The notes under the pieces are model-generated. The model ran no database searches. It saw nothing but the letters and a program-made list of their open reading frames with translations, and was not told where the DNA came from. Made by a program: the position numbers and the translations under genes. DNA of 64,000 nucleotides. Source: Paracnuella aquatica. GTDB lineage: Bacteria > Bacteroidota > Bacteroidia > Chitinophagales > Chitinophagaceae. The stretch is from assembly GCF_003332885.2 (NCBI RefSeq), contig NZ_QOWJ01000007.1:124001-188000 (forward strand). Direction: 5' to 3'. This document shows, piece by piece, positions 25,071-34,200 of the stretch. Each line of letters begins with the position of its first letter. Within the stretch, counting starts at the first letter, position 1.

Positions 25071-25498
25071 TATCTATACTTGTTTGAGCATCGTCGCTAC
25101 AACATCATGCATCAGTTTAATAACTTGTTGTATCCAATAAACGCTTTTGTTTTTTCTAAAATCAATTGCATCAAATAGCATGAACCGTTATACAAAAACG
25201 TGCAGGCAAATGCTGCCTGCACGTTTTGTTTTTATCCAGTCAAACCGATGCGTCACAATTTTCAAGAAGGCCATGTTGCCATTTCACACCGCTAAATTTT
25301 TACTTAGTAAAATTCCGTTGCAGGCTTTGCGGATTTCTCCGATTTATTTTAAGTGCTTACTCTTAATTTAAGGAAAATGTAAAGCAGAAGCGGTGATAGT
25401 TAGCGCATAAATGAGGAAAATTGTACCACGTCCAAATCCAATAGCCCGAAAGGGCCAAACCTGAAGGCAGGCAACTGCTTTCAATAAGTCCAAATCCA
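25071..25498. other. Intergenic region with terminator and repeated leader words
   Basis: 428 nt without a supported gene. It contains the hairpin at 25195-25227. Near the downstream gene it carries a direct repeat GTCCAAATCCAAT (about 25430 and 25488), the second copy running into the next ATG. Confidence 0.5.
25195..25234. terminator. Terminator after the CoA-binding protein gene
   Basis: Perfect 14-bp stem AAAACGTGCAGGCA / TGCCTGCACGTTTT with loop AATGC, followed by GTTTTTAT. Confidence 0.92.
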
Positions 25499-25969
25499 AT
25501 GAAACTCCTAACAAACTGCGCTATTTGCGCCTTGCTGCTTTTAGGCATTTCAATGCGGTCGTCGGCACAATTGCCCACCGCCAGCTCACCCGCTGCCAAT
25601 CATTCGCAATCCCTATTATTTACCGGTCTGCCCGATTCTGTTTTGATCGAAGTACAGCAATTGCAATCCTTAATTAACCAAAAGCAGGATGCAGTTGCGC
25701 AGGTTCGATTCTCCCCTAATTTTTCCTTGCAAGGAAAAATTGTTTCTGCCGCACACAACCCCGATCAGCAATGGAGCAGCGTGGTGCTGAAATCGAGCAA
25801 CCGCCTGGGTGCTGTGTTTACACTGTCGGGCATGCGTGAAAGCAATGGCACTACCGTTTACACCGGCCGCATTTTAAGCCGCATGCATGCCGATGCATAT
25901 GAGCTGGTGCAAAGCGCTGGCCAGTATTATTTAGTAAAACGGGAGCACGGCGAGCTGGTAGAAGAATAA
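25499..25969 (+). CDS. Small secreted protein, unknown function
   Basis: A 156-residue protein with a clear signal peptide (MKLLTNCAICALLLLGISMRSSAQ), a Ser/Ala-rich stretch and a mature region of alternating strands (VLKSSNRLGAVFTLSGMRESNGTTVYTG). No T9SS tail is seen, so it is probably periplasmic. No family is recognised. It lies 79 nt upstream of a secreted metalloprotease in the same orientation, and the two share TCCAA-rich words just before their start codons. An inhibitor, chaperone or propeptide role for the protease is a guess. Confidence 0.75.
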   Translation: MKLLTNCAICALLLLGISMRSSAQLPTASSPAANHSQSLLFTGLPDSVLIEVQQLQSLINQKQDAVAQVRFSPNFSLQGKIVSAAHNPDQQWSSVVLKSSNRLGAVFTLSGMRESNGTTVYTGRILSRMHADAYELVQSAGQYYLVKREHGELVEE

Positions 25970-26048
25970 CACCGCTGGTTAACTTGTTTTCGTTTGTCCG
26001 TGTCCGATAGTCCAATCCATCCCTTGTAAAATCTAAATCCGTCCAATC

Positions 26049-27650
26049 ATGAAAAAACTGTACCTGTCTGTATGCCTGGTAATGCTGTGCATGCTACAAA
26101 GCTTTGGCCAGGTTCCGGTTTTCAACAGTTATCCTAAAGCCGCACCTGTTATTTTCCTCGATTTTGATGGCCATTATGTAACCGGCACTTCCTGGAACTG
26201 GAATGGTGCATTTACCTGCGGCCCTTCGGGCATGAAGAACACGCAGATAGAAGAAATTTTTCGCCGGGTAGCTGAAGATTATCGCCCGTTTAATATCAAC
26301 GTTACAACCGACTCTACAAAATACTGGGCTGCACCTGCCAAAAGCAGGGCCCGCGTGGTGCTTACCGTTACCAACGAATGGTATGGCAGCGGCGCCGGCG
26401 GCGTGGCCAGCACCGGCTCTTTTTCGCGTGGCGACAACACGCCTTGTTTTGTATTTACCAAACTACTGGGTTACAATACAAAGAACGTTGCCGAAGCCGC
26501 TGCACACGAAGCAGGGCATACACTTGGCCTGCGCCACCAGGCGGTGTACAACGAAAGCTGTGTTCGTGTTAGCGATTACTATGCAGGCGAAGGCACCGGC
26601 GAGGCTAGCTGGGCGCCTATTATGGGCAACGGCTACAACCGCAATGTAACTACCTGGCATATGGGCACCAGCTCACGCAGCTGCACCAGCATCCAAAGCG
26701 ACCTGGAGATGATCATCAACCCGATCAATGGCGTAAGCTATCGCACCGACGATCATGCTAATGAATTGACAACTGCAACTCCACTGACTTTTGTAGCCGA
26801 TTCGCTGATAGCAGAAGGACTGATTGAGCAGCCTACTGACAATGATTATTTTGCGTTGAATGTTCAAAAAACAAGCTCGTTCCGCCTAGAAGCAAATCCG
26901 TACAGCATTGGTGCAAATAACTCGGGTGCCAACCTCAACGTGCGGGTTGCACTGGTAGATGCCAACCACAAGGAAGTTGCAAAATTTGAATCGGGCAGCA
27001 AGCTGAATAAGATCATTGATACCGTGCTAGTACCCGGCGATTATTACCTGAAAGTTGATGGCTCGGGCGGCCAGTATTTTACCGAATACGGTAGCTTAGG
27101 TAGCTACTCATTGAAAGGTACGCTGATGACTTCGATGATTTTGCCCCTGCGCCGCCTGGAACTGCAAGGCAGCACCAGCGGCAACAGTCACTTGCTGCGT
27201 TGGGAAATCGATGCCGATGAAACGGTAGTGACGCAGGAGCTTGAAGTTGCAACCGATGGCCGTACGTTTAAAACAGTACAGCAGGTGGAAGCAGAAGGCC
27301 GCAAATGGCAGGGCAACGGCCTCGATGCCGCGATGGTGCAATACCGTTTGCGGGTAAAGTTTGACAATGGCCGCGAACACCTGAGCAACACCATCACGTT
27401 GCGCGGCGCTGCCAACAACGTGGCCCGTCCGAAACTGGCTTCCACATTGATCACTGGTTCTTCGTTCAACATCACCAGCACCGAGCCTTTCCAATACCGC
27501 GTAACCGACATGGGCGGTAAAGTAATAGTGCGGGGCAACGGGCAGCATGGCACTACCACGGTGCAGGCTGGCCAACTGAGTGCAGGTATGTACCTGGTGC
27601 AGTTTAGCTGGGACGGCGGCACGTTTGTGGAAAAGCTGTTGAAAAAATAA
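26049..27650 (+). CDS. Secreted zinc metalloprotease with T9SS type A sorting domain
   Basis: The protein has 533 residues. It has a signal peptide (to about residue 20, SFGQ), then a metzincin-like domain with HEAGHTLGLRH at 153-163, the extended HExxHxxGxxH zinc motif. Downstream are HMGTSSRSCTS, a pre-peptidase-like beta domain (about 230-350; NDYFALNVQKTSSFRL) and a C-terminal T9SS signal (RVTDMGGKVIVRGNG, LSAGMYLVQFSWDGGTFVEKLLKK). It is predicted to cross the outer membrane by the type IX system. A terminator lies 43 nt after the stop codon. Confidence 0.9.
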   Translation: MKKLYLSVCLVMLCMLQSFGQVPVFNSYPKAAPVIFLDFDGHYVTGTSWNWNGAFTCGPSGMKNTQIEEIFRRVAEDYRPFNINVTTDSTKYWAAPAKSRARVVLTVTNEWYGSGAGGVASTGSFSRGDNTPCFVFTKLLGYNTKNVAEAAAHEAGHTLGLRHQAVYNESCVRVSDYYAGEGTGEASWAPIMGNGYNRNVTTWHMGTSSRSCTSIQSDLEMIINPINGVSYRTDDHANELTTATPLTFVADSLIAEGLIEQPTDNDYFALNVQKTSSFRLEANPYSIGANNSGANLNVRVALVDANHKEVAKFESGSKLNKIIDTVLVPGDYYLKVDGSGGQYFTEYGSLGSYSLKGTLMTSMILPLRRLELQGSTSGNSHLLRWEIDADETVVTQELEVATDGRTFKTVQQVEAEGRKWQGNGLDAAMVQYRLRVKFDNGREHLSNTITLRGAANNVARPKLASTLITGSSFNITSTEPFQYRVTDMGGKVIVRGNGQHGTTTVQAGQLSAGMYLVQFSWDGGTFVEKLLKK

Positions 27651-27692
27651 AATTTATAACCCTTTCATAATCCGTGCTCTATTGGTAACACC

Positions 27693-27727
27693 GAGGTTTT
27701 CCTTAATTTAGGAAAACCTCTTTTTTT
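27693..27727 (+). terminator. Terminator ending at the next gene's start codon
   Basis: Stem GAGGTTTTCC / GGAAAACCTC with loop TTAATTTA, then seven T. The ATG of the following gene is the very next base. Confidence 0.9.
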
Positions 27728-28201
27728 ATGCGCTGGAGAAAATTCAACGGAGAGCCGATTGCGTTCCCCATTTACCAGGCAGTTGAAAGTGCCATCAAAA
27801 GGGAAGCGGCTGCGGGCTACCGCTTAAAGGTGTGCATCGGCACTGACTCGCAGGTAAAAGGATTGGAAACAGAGTTTGCCACTGTGATTGTTTTTTTACG
27901 CGAAGGTCATGGAGGCTTTATGTTCATCCACAACGACAAAACCACACACCAGTATTCTATCAAAGAGCGGATGCTGGTAGAAGTAGCTAAGAGTATAGAG
28001 ATTGCATACGAACTATGCAATCTTTTTACTTTATACAATGTGGAGATGGAAGTGCACGCCGATATAAATACCAATCCCAACTTCAAAAGTAACGATGCCC
28101 TCAAGGAAGCAATGGGCTATATCCTGGGGATGGGCTTTGCGTTTAAAGCAAAACCCGAAGCCTTCGCCAGCAGCAGTTGCGCGAATAAGATGTGTAATTG
28201 A
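27728..28201 (+). CDS. YkuK-like RNase H-fold protein (DUF458)
   Basis: A 157-residue protein matching the YkuK/DUF458 family by its head MRWRKFNGEPI, VCIGTDSQVKGLETEFATVIVFLREGHGG and VHADINTNPNFKSND. The fold is RNase H-like and the acidic residues in GTDSQ and HADIN are conserved; the substrate is unknown. The start codon directly follows the T-run of a terminator hairpin, leaving no room for a ribosome-binding site unless the hairpin itself is the leader. A family E repeat begins at the base after the stop codon. Confidence 0.88.
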   Translation: MRWRKFNGEPIAFPIYQAVESAIKREAAAGYRLKVCIGTDSQVKGLETEFATVIVFLREGHGGFMFIHNDKTTHQYSIKERMLVEVAKSIEIAYELCNLFTLYNVEMEVHADINTNPNFKSNDALKEAMGYILGMGFAFKAKPEAFASSSCANKMCN

Positions 28202-28520
28202 GTTGGGAGTTAGTAGTCGGGAGTTGACAGTCGGGAATCAATGGTGAATTGTTTTAGGCTAGTCTGTCATTGCGAGGCGCATGGGTGGCTCGTAGCCCTT
28301 CGTGCCTGATGCGCCGAAGCAATCTCCTGCTATCGTGAGCCACATTGCCGACGCAGATAAAGTAACTCAAATTACAGAAGGGGATTGCTTCGGCGCCGGA
28401 GTTTATACTTGCGTAAGCTATTGCCGCGCCTCGCAATGACGGCAATTGCGAGGCTTACTTCAAACTCTGAACTCCCGACTGTCAACTATCAACTCTCAAC
28501 TGCCAACTGCCAACTGTCAT
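28202..28520. repeat. Nested inverted repeats, families E (outer) and D (inner)
   Basis: The outer arms are word repeats: GGGAGTTGACAGTCGGGA in 28202-28237 and its inverted kin CTCCCGACTGTCAACT in 28468-28520. The inner arms are GTCATTGCGAGGCGC (28266-28280) with GCGCCTCGCAATGAC (28426-28440), and GCGCCGAAGCAATC (28311-28324) with GATTGCTTCGGCGC (28382-28395); both are perfect. The whole gap between two convergent genes is filled and no gene is seen. Confidence 0.9.
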
Positions 28521-28527
28521 CTTTCAC

Positions 28528-29154
28528 CTACTTCCCCTTCTGCTTCCACCAGTCATCATTCATTGCCTGCACCAGGCTCAGCACTTTTTTACCACCGAGG
28601 TGTTTTTCTGCCGATGTCACAAAATAAATAGGCAGCTCTTCCCAGCTTTCTTTGAGCGCCTCCATAAAGCGCCGCACATTAGCGGCTACTTCCTTTTGGG
28701 TGCTTTTATCGGCCTTGGTAAAAATGATCGAAAACGGAACCTGCCAGGCGCCCATCTGGTTGATGAATTCCAGGTCGGCTTCCTGCGGTTCGTGTCGGCT
28801 ATCCACCAGCACAAACAGGTTCACGAGGTTTTCGCGTTTGCGGATATAGCCTTCAATCATCTTCTCCCAGCTTTTCCGCTGCGACTGCGACACCTTGGCA
28901 AAACCATATCCCGGCAAATCCACCAGGTACCATTTTTTGCGGTCGCTGCCGGTCACATCAAAATGGTTGATCATCTGTGTTTTGCCCGGCGACCGGGAAA
29001 CTTTTGCCAGCTCTTTTTTTTGCGTCAGCATGTTGATGATGGACGATTTGCCCACATTACTGCGGCCGATAAATGCATACTCCGGCCGGTCGGGTTGCGG
29101 GCACAGATCTACCGATGGACTGCTGATGAGGTAAGAAGCGGCTATGATTTCCAT
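28528..29154 (-). CDS. engB: Ribosome biogenesis GTP-binding protein EngB (YihA/YsxC)
   Basis: A 208-residue GTPase needed for 50S subunit maturation. G1 GRSNVGKSS is at 30-38, G3 DLPGYGFAKV near residue 77, G4 TKAD and G5 TSAEK near the C-terminus. The ATG at 29154 (MEIIAASYLISS) is standard, and a TACATTTG promoter box ends 4 nt before it. The stop codon is followed after 7 nt by family E words. It is divergent from ubiE. Confidence 0.96.
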   Translation of the reverse strand: MEIIAASYLISSPSVDLCPQPDRPEYAFIGRSNVGKSSIINMLTQKKELAKVSRSPGKTQMINHFDVTGSDRKKWYLVDLPGYGFAKVSQSQRKSWEKMIEGYIRKRENLVNLFVLVDSRHEPQEADLEFINQMGAWQVPFSIIFTKADKSTQKEVAANVRRFMEALKESWEELPIYFVTSAEKHLGGKKVLSLVQAMNDDWWKQKGK

Positions 29155-29158
29155 GGTG

Positions 29159-29166
29159 CAAATGTA
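29159..29166 (-). promoter_or_regulatory. Promoter -7 box abutting engB start
   Basis: Minus-strand TACATTTG-CACC-ATG, the same spacing and CACC linker as at the ABC exporter gene; it predicts a leaderless mRNA. Confidence 0.6.
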
Positions 29167-29364
29167 ACCGCAACCGGTGATTTGCAGGATTGTGTAAAGA
29201 TTAGCGCAAGATTTTGCTTGCTGCTTAACAATGCGAACCGGGCAGGTTGCAAACTTTGAGTTGTAATATTTCGCTCAAACTTTAATCACCTGGTTGACCA
29301 CAATGCTCACGATAGAGTGAGCCAAATCATTATTAATCCTTGTCAAATCCTGCGCATCACTGGT

Positions 29365-29372
29365 TACCTTTG
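29365..29372 (+). promoter_or_regulatory. ubiE promoter -7 box
   Basis: TACCTTTG, a perfect TAnnTTTG, ends 7 nt before the ubiE ATG; a TTG at 29340-29342 is a possible -33 element. Confidence 0.6.
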
Positions 29373-29379
29373 CAGCCCT

Positions 29380-30120
29380 ATGGCGCAGTTCCCACACGAC
29401 CAGATCAAGCCGTTTTCCGAAACCGGCGGTAAGAAAGAGCAGGTGAGTGAAATGTTCAACCGCATTGCCGGCCGCTACGATTTTATGAACCGGTTTTTGA
29501 GTGCGGGCACCGATGTGGGTTGGCGCATCAAGGCCATTTCCCTGTTTAAAGCGGACAAACCCCAACACCTGCTGGATGTGGCCACCGGCACGGCCGATAT
29601 GGCCATCCGCGCCGCAAGAATGCTGCAGCCCCAAAAAATTACCGGCATTGATATTTCGGAAGGCATGCTGGCCGTTGGCCGCAAAAAAGTGGCCGCAGAG
29701 AGTTTGGCAACTGAAATTGAATTGCTGGAAGGCGACAGCGAAGCGCTGCCTTTTGCCGATGCTACTTTTGATGGCGTGATGGTAGCTTTTGGTGTACGCA
29801 ATTTTGAGCACCTCGACCAAGGTCTGCGCGAAATACACCGGGTGCTAAAGCCCGGTGCACAATTGGTGGTGCTCGAGTTCAGCAAGCCACGCATTCCGCT
29901 GGTGCAGCCATTGTACAATTTGTACATGAACTCCGTTGCGCCGTTTTTTGCGCAGCTCTTTACCAAAAACAAAAAGGCCTACCAATACCTCAACGAGTCG
30001 TCCAAAGCGTTCCCCGACCGCGAACATTTTGTATCTATCCTGAATGAAGCCGGCTTTCAACAAACAACTTTCAATCCGTTGAACTTTGGTATTTGCTGCA
30101 TGTATAGTGGGCGGAAATAA
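29380..30120 (+). CDS. ubiE: Demethylmenaquinone methyltransferase
   Basis: A 246-residue SAM-dependent enzyme for the last step of menaquinone synthesis. Diagnostic stretches are KKEQVSEMFNRIAGRYDFMNRFLSAGTDVGWR, LLDVATGTADMAI, FGVRNFEHLDQGLREIHRVLKPG and the terminal FGICCMYSGRK. The ATG at 29380 gives MAQFPHDQIKPFSETG; an in-frame ATG 63 nt upstream is upstream of the promoter box and is rejected. UbiE usually sits next to porT in this phylum; here a large gene on the other strand separates them. Confidence 0.95.
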   Translation: MAQFPHDQIKPFSETGGKKEQVSEMFNRIAGRYDFMNRFLSAGTDVGWRIKAISLFKADKPQHLLDVATGTADMAIRAARMLQPQKITGIDISEGMLAVGRKKVAAESLATEIELLEGDSEALPFADATFDGVMVAFGVRNFEHLDQGLREIHRVLKPGAQLVVLEFSKPRIPLVQPLYNLYMNSVAPFFAQLFTKNKKAYQYLNESSKAFPDREHFVSILNEAGFQQTTFNPLNFGICCMYSGRK

Positions 30121-30141
30121 CCCAAAACGGAAAATGCTGTA

Positions 30142-30171
30142 ATAAAAAAGGATGCCCCTCGGGGCATCCTA
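30142..30171 (-). terminator. Terminator between ubiE and the T9SS cargo gene
   Basis: Stem GGATGCCCC / GGGGCATCC with a TC loop. The A-run on the plus-strand left side gives a T-run for the minus-strand transcript, so it mainly serves the cargo gene. Confidence 0.88.
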
Positions 30172-30195
30172 AACTATTGGCTACTTCAAAGGATG

Positions 30196-32829
30196 TTACT
30201 TGCCGTTGAGCAACTTGCCTGTAGTTCGATAGCTGCCTACCCGCATTTGGTAAATAAGGGTGGTACGCAGCGAATGAGGCACAGTGTAATTCACGGTTTG
30301 TGTTTTGCCTGCAAATACATGGCCCTGGAATATGGTCTGTACTTTTTGACCCAGCAGGTTGTACACTTCCAGCACACCCTGGCCAGATACCGGCGACTCG
30401 ATCCTGAATTGAACCTGGTCGTGGTATGGGTTGGGGCTTGCTGTTACCTTCAGTGCTTCTATCTGCAGCTCAGGAATCAGCTTGTAGTTGGTCGTTTTGG
30501 TCAACGCTGCATTAACTGGCTGCGTGCAGAGGCAATTTGGATTAACATCTACAGTGGATGTGCGGTTGCCAGCTTTCACCTCTACCTTGATCGATAGGTT
30601 TGACTGATTTCCACTTAATGTGAATTCGAACACATCACAGCCGTTTTTCAGGCCTTCACCAACTGATTCATACTTAACACCATTCTGGTTTTTCTTAACC
30701 GGAGTTACAACTCTGTAGTTAATGTTTGGATCACCAGGATAATTGTAGTTCGAACCGTTGATCGGATTCAGTACGCGAATTCCGTTGTTGATGATAAACG
30801 CTACGTAGGAAATTGCGTTGGGACAGTTGTTGGCGCAAATCCTGAACCGGAACGTAGTACTGTTGGAAGCTGCATTGTACGTTCTGTTGTCCAAGAATAC
30901 GCTGTAGCAATCAACTGTTGGCGGAATAGTCCAGGTCACTGTTTTGGACTTGGTTACTGAATTTCCACAATCGTCAACCGCAGTCCAGGTTTTCGTTTGC
31001 GAACGTTCGCAGCCATTTATCGCAATATTGGACAAACCGGATGTCAGTGCCACACTCTGATCACAGTTGTCAGATGCAACAGCAGTACCAAAAGCAGCAT
31101 TGATTTGGGCTTGAGTTGGACTGCAGCCAAGCGTCGGAATGTAGTTGGAAATAGTGATGACAGGGTTTATGTTGTCTCTTACGGTGATGGTCTGCACCTG
31201 GTTTGCTGCAGGATTGCCGCATGGATCGGACAAGCTCCAAGTCCTTGTAATCACATAGCCACAAGTTGCCGGTGTAGTTACATCAGAATATGTTGCCTGT
31301 AAATTACCACCACAATTATCCGATTCATTGGTTACATCACCAGTGATAGAAGGATCAGCATTGTAAGTGCAACTTCCATTGGTGTAAATCGTGATATTGG
31401 CTGGTTTGGTGAAGGTCGGCGCCACATCATCGGTTACGGTGATGCTTTGGCTTACCTGCGTGCTGTTGTTGCAACCATCGGTGATGGTGTAGGTGCGGGT
31501 AAAGGACTTGGCACAGGTGCCGCTTGGTGTACCATCGGAGCTGGAAACAGAGAGGTTGCCATTGCAGTTGTCGCTGATGGTCAGTCCTGCTGCGGTCAGT
31601 TGTGCGATGGTGGTCATGGCAGCCGGTGCTGCTGCAACGCTGCAACCCGATACGCTGATGGGCGACAGGGTTCCTGTTACGCTTGGGTCCACATCATCTA
31701 CAATTTTGAAATATCTGGTGCAGGTTACCGATTGCTCCCCACCATCTAATCTTTGGTTATTGTTTAAATCATCAAACAAAGTATAAGTCCTTGTTACCGA
31801 TATCCCGTTCGGGCAAAGATTACCCGTCGCAACATCTTCAGCGGTCATAACCAATGCGCCACAAGGATTTTGCGTGATATTTTGGAAAATAGAACTTGGG
31901 TTGGTTAATGCGGCAGGTAAATCACTCGTACTGCAGCCCGAGACAGTTGTAACCGTATTATTGGCAATGCAGGTAGCACTAAGGGAACAACAAGGCGTTA
32001 CAAAAAAGTTACTGATGCTGGTGGTTTTGCTCTGGCCTGTACCAGAAGCTACCACAGACAAGCTTGCAGTATAAGATTGGCCACTGGCATAGGAATGAGT
32101 AAAGGTTGTTGAGGTATTTACTGTATTGGTAGTAGCATCAACAATACCATCATTTTCATAATCAATGCTGTAAATGTAGGGCGCCTTGCCACCAGTGGCA
32201 GTTGCAGTGAAAGTAATAGAACGGTTATTTCCTGTGCAACTTCCTTCTTGTTTTGATAAACCAATTACCAATGGTGGTTCAATATCAATATCAGGATCAC
32301 CTGACTGCACTTGATCGCGGCATTTAGACGTGGTGCCAGGGCAATATTTAGGCCTTACGGTCTGGGTGCATTGATTATCATTTTGCGAGTAAGCTATGTA
32401 CATGTTCGTTAAGCTAAATCGGTCGCCACATGTAAAGCTGATAGGTTCGCTAATTCTAATGACGTTGTCATCTGATTTGGCCAGGGTGCCAGAAAAGCAA
32501 TCAGAAATCACTCCCGGTTGCACTTCTCCATTGATCTTAAGGTTTGCAGAAAAGAATAATCCTTGTCTGCCTGCATCAGAACTTACCCTTAAATAAATAT
32601 AGGCTGTAGCCGGCTGACCCAGCACACAATTTATTGGGGTAGTGGGAGTTTCGCCTGCAAGAAAAGCACTACCTATTTTTACATCGTTCGCAGTGCAAAC
32701 CAGCTTTCCACTGTTGTTACAATCGGTTGGTAAGTTTGGATTGTCAGTTTGGGCAATTATGACGTCGTTGTTTAGTAAGATCATGAGCACCAAAACGATA
32801 CCTCTCAATATTTTGGGGCAATGGGACAT
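30196..32829 (-). CDS. Large secreted T9SS type A cargo with HYR/Ig-like repeats
   Basis: An 877-residue extracellular protein. A signal peptide (MSHCPKILRGIVLVLMILLNNDVIIAQ) is followed by a Cys-rich region, a PKD-like segment (about 190-290) and three or four HYR-like repeats with the motif DNCxGxLxxxxSD...C...xRTWxxxDxCGNxxxxxQTITVxDxxxP. The C-terminus is a T9SS sorting domain (VTASPNPYHDQVQFRIESP, VYNLLGQKVQTIF, final TGKLLNGK). It is probably surface-attached or released; the ligand is unknown. The ATG at 32829 is chosen because it begins the signal peptide; 32880 is possible. Confidence 0.85.
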   Translation of the reverse strand: MSHCPKILRGIVLVLMILLNNDVIIAQTDNPNLPTDCNNSGKLVCTANDVKIGSAFLAGETPTTPINCVLGQPATAYIYLRVSSDAGRQGLFFSANLKINGEVQPGVISDCFSGTLAKSDDNVIRISEPISFTCGDRFSLTNMYIAYSQNDNQCTQTVRPKYCPGTTSKCRDQVQSGDPDIDIEPPLVIGLSKQEGSCTGNNRSITFTATATGGKAPYIYSIDYENDGIVDATTNTVNTSTTFTHSYASGQSYTASLSVVASGTGQSKTTSISNFFVTPCCSLSATCIANNTVTTVSGCSTSDLPAALTNPSSIFQNITQNPCGALVMTAEDVATGNLCPNGISVTRTYTLFDDLNNNQRLDGGEQSVTCTRYFKIVDDVDPSVTGTLSPISVSGCSVAAAPAAMTTIAQLTAAGLTISDNCNGNLSVSSSDGTPSGTCAKSFTRTYTITDGCNNSTQVSQSITVTDDVAPTFTKPANITIYTNGSCTYNADPSITGDVTNESDNCGGNLQATYSDVTTPATCGYVITRTWSLSDPCGNPAANQVQTITVRDNINPVITISNYIPTLGCSPTQAQINAAFGTAVASDNCDQSVALTSGLSNIAINGCERSQTKTWTAVDDCGNSVTKSKTVTWTIPPTVDCYSVFLDNRTYNAASNSTTFRFRICANNCPNAISYVAFIINNGIRVLNPINGSNYNYPGDPNINYRVVTPVKKNQNGVKYESVGEGLKNGCDVFEFTLSGNQSNLSIKVEVKAGNRTSTVDVNPNCLCTQPVNAALTKTTNYKLIPELQIEALKVTASPNPYHDQVQFRIESPVSGQGVLEVYNLLGQKVQTIFQGHVFAGKTQTVNYTVPHSLRTTLIYQMRVGSYRTTGKLLNGK

Positions 32830-33459
32830 CGTTTGGTGCAGGAAACTGCAGCCAGTTATGTTATTGGTAAATATTCGCATTTTTCAAGTATTTGACGGTG
32901 TCGTGAAGAAGTACATGAATCCACCATCTATTAAAGTGATGTTGGAGGCCTTTGGAGGAATAGCAGTTTAATCGTCAAGGTGGGGCATGGGCGTTTAATT
33001 GCTGGACGGCATATGCGGTTATGGGCATCCGAACGATTGCTGTTGGGGATAACAGGTTAGCCACCATAATGTGTGCTTTAAGAAAAGGTATACGCACAAG
33101 CAGAGCGTACCGTCTGCTATGTTGCATTTCAATAATTAGCGTGTTCGGTTATCCAAACAAAGAATGAGTGTATAGGAAAGGGGAGTTAGATTTCTTAGGT
33201 AGGATAATAGATGAGACTATATAAATCGTTAGTTGTAAGCTGACGTTTTGGTAAAATGATTATAAGTCCTAATGTAAAACCATTATTCTGCCATTGCAAG
33301 ACATCTGTTAACGTTTGTTAACATTTATTTGCCGATAATATGTTATGTTTTATCAATGTGAATTCTAAGCGCAATTAATTACGCAGTGTTATCGTTAATT
33401 GGAGAGTTTTTTGCAGGCTCAAAAGCCGCCAAAATCATTTAGCCCATTTAACCGTGTTT
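32830..33459. other. Intergenic region upstream of porT, no gene seen
   Basis: About 630 nt between divergent genes. It becomes AT-rich toward porT, with a short palindrome-like GTTAACGTTTGTTAAC near 33307-33322. No coding frame is credible. It probably carries both promoters. Confidence 0.45.
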
Positions 33460-34188
33460 ATGTTGCATACCCAGAAAGCCCTGCTTTTAATCCGTTTTTT
33501 GTTGGTTGGTTTCCTACTATCGGCACTTCAGCCCGTTCATGCCCAGCGGCCGCTCAACCTGAGCGACCACGACAACAAGCCTTATTATTTTGGTATCACA
33601 CTTTCCACCAACCTGTCGCGGTTTCAAAGCGAGCTGCACCCACGGTTTCTGAACCAGGACAGCATCCTGGTGGCCGAACCCATGAATGGCGGCGGCTTTG
33701 CGCTGGGGTTGCTGGGTACTTTGAAACTCACCAACCGCTTCGAGGCACGTTTTAACCCGCAGCTGGCTTTTTTGGATCGCGGTGTGCACTACAAACTGCG
33801 TTATGCCGATTTTGACCAAAAAACAGAACGTGACCAAAAAGTGGAATCGGTGCTGGTAACGCTGCCGCTGCAACTAAAGTTCAATTCCGACCGCATCGGT
33901 AATTTTCGGGTGTACCTAGTAGGTGGCGGCAAGGTAGATTATGACCTGGCCTCCAATGCCCGTGCCCGCAAGGCCGACGATATTTTGAAACTCGACAAAG
34001 CCGATTACGGCCTGGAAGGCGGCGTTGGCTTTAATTTTTATTTCCCGTCCTTTATTTTTTCGCCGGAGATCAAGATCAGCAACGGCATCCGCAACATACA
34101 TGCCCGTAACCCCGGGTTACAATACTCTAATGTGCTCGATAAAATGCAAAGCCGCATGATCATGTTTTCCATCCACCTGGAAGGATAA
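33460..34188 (+). CDS. porT: PorT-like outer membrane protein (type IX secretion)
   Basis: A 242-residue beta-barrel protein. The signal peptide ends near LQPVHAQ. The family-typical start YYFGITLSTNLSRFQSELH, FALGLLGTLKLTNRFEARFNPQLAFLDRGVHY and a final aromatic strand (MIMFSIHLEG) are seen. PorT is one of the conserved proteins required for T9SS function. The ATG at 33460 is preferred to GTG at 33454. It lies 3.3 kb from ubiE, its usual neighbour. Ten nucleotides after the stop codon a perfect inverted repeat (family G) begins. Confidence 0.85.
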   Translation: MLHTQKALLLIRFLLVGFLLSALQPVHAQRPLNLSDHDNKPYYFGITLSTNLSRFQSELHPRFLNQDSILVAEPMNGGGFALGLLGTLKLTNRFEARFNPQLAFLDRGVHYKLRYADFDQKTERDQKVESVLVTLPLQLKFNSDRIGNFRVYLVGGGKVDYDLASNARARKADDILKLDKADYGLEGGVGFNFYFPSFIFSPEIKISNGIRNIHARNPGLQYSNVLDKMQSRMIMFSIHLEG

Positions 34189-34200
34189 GGTAAGTAAGTT

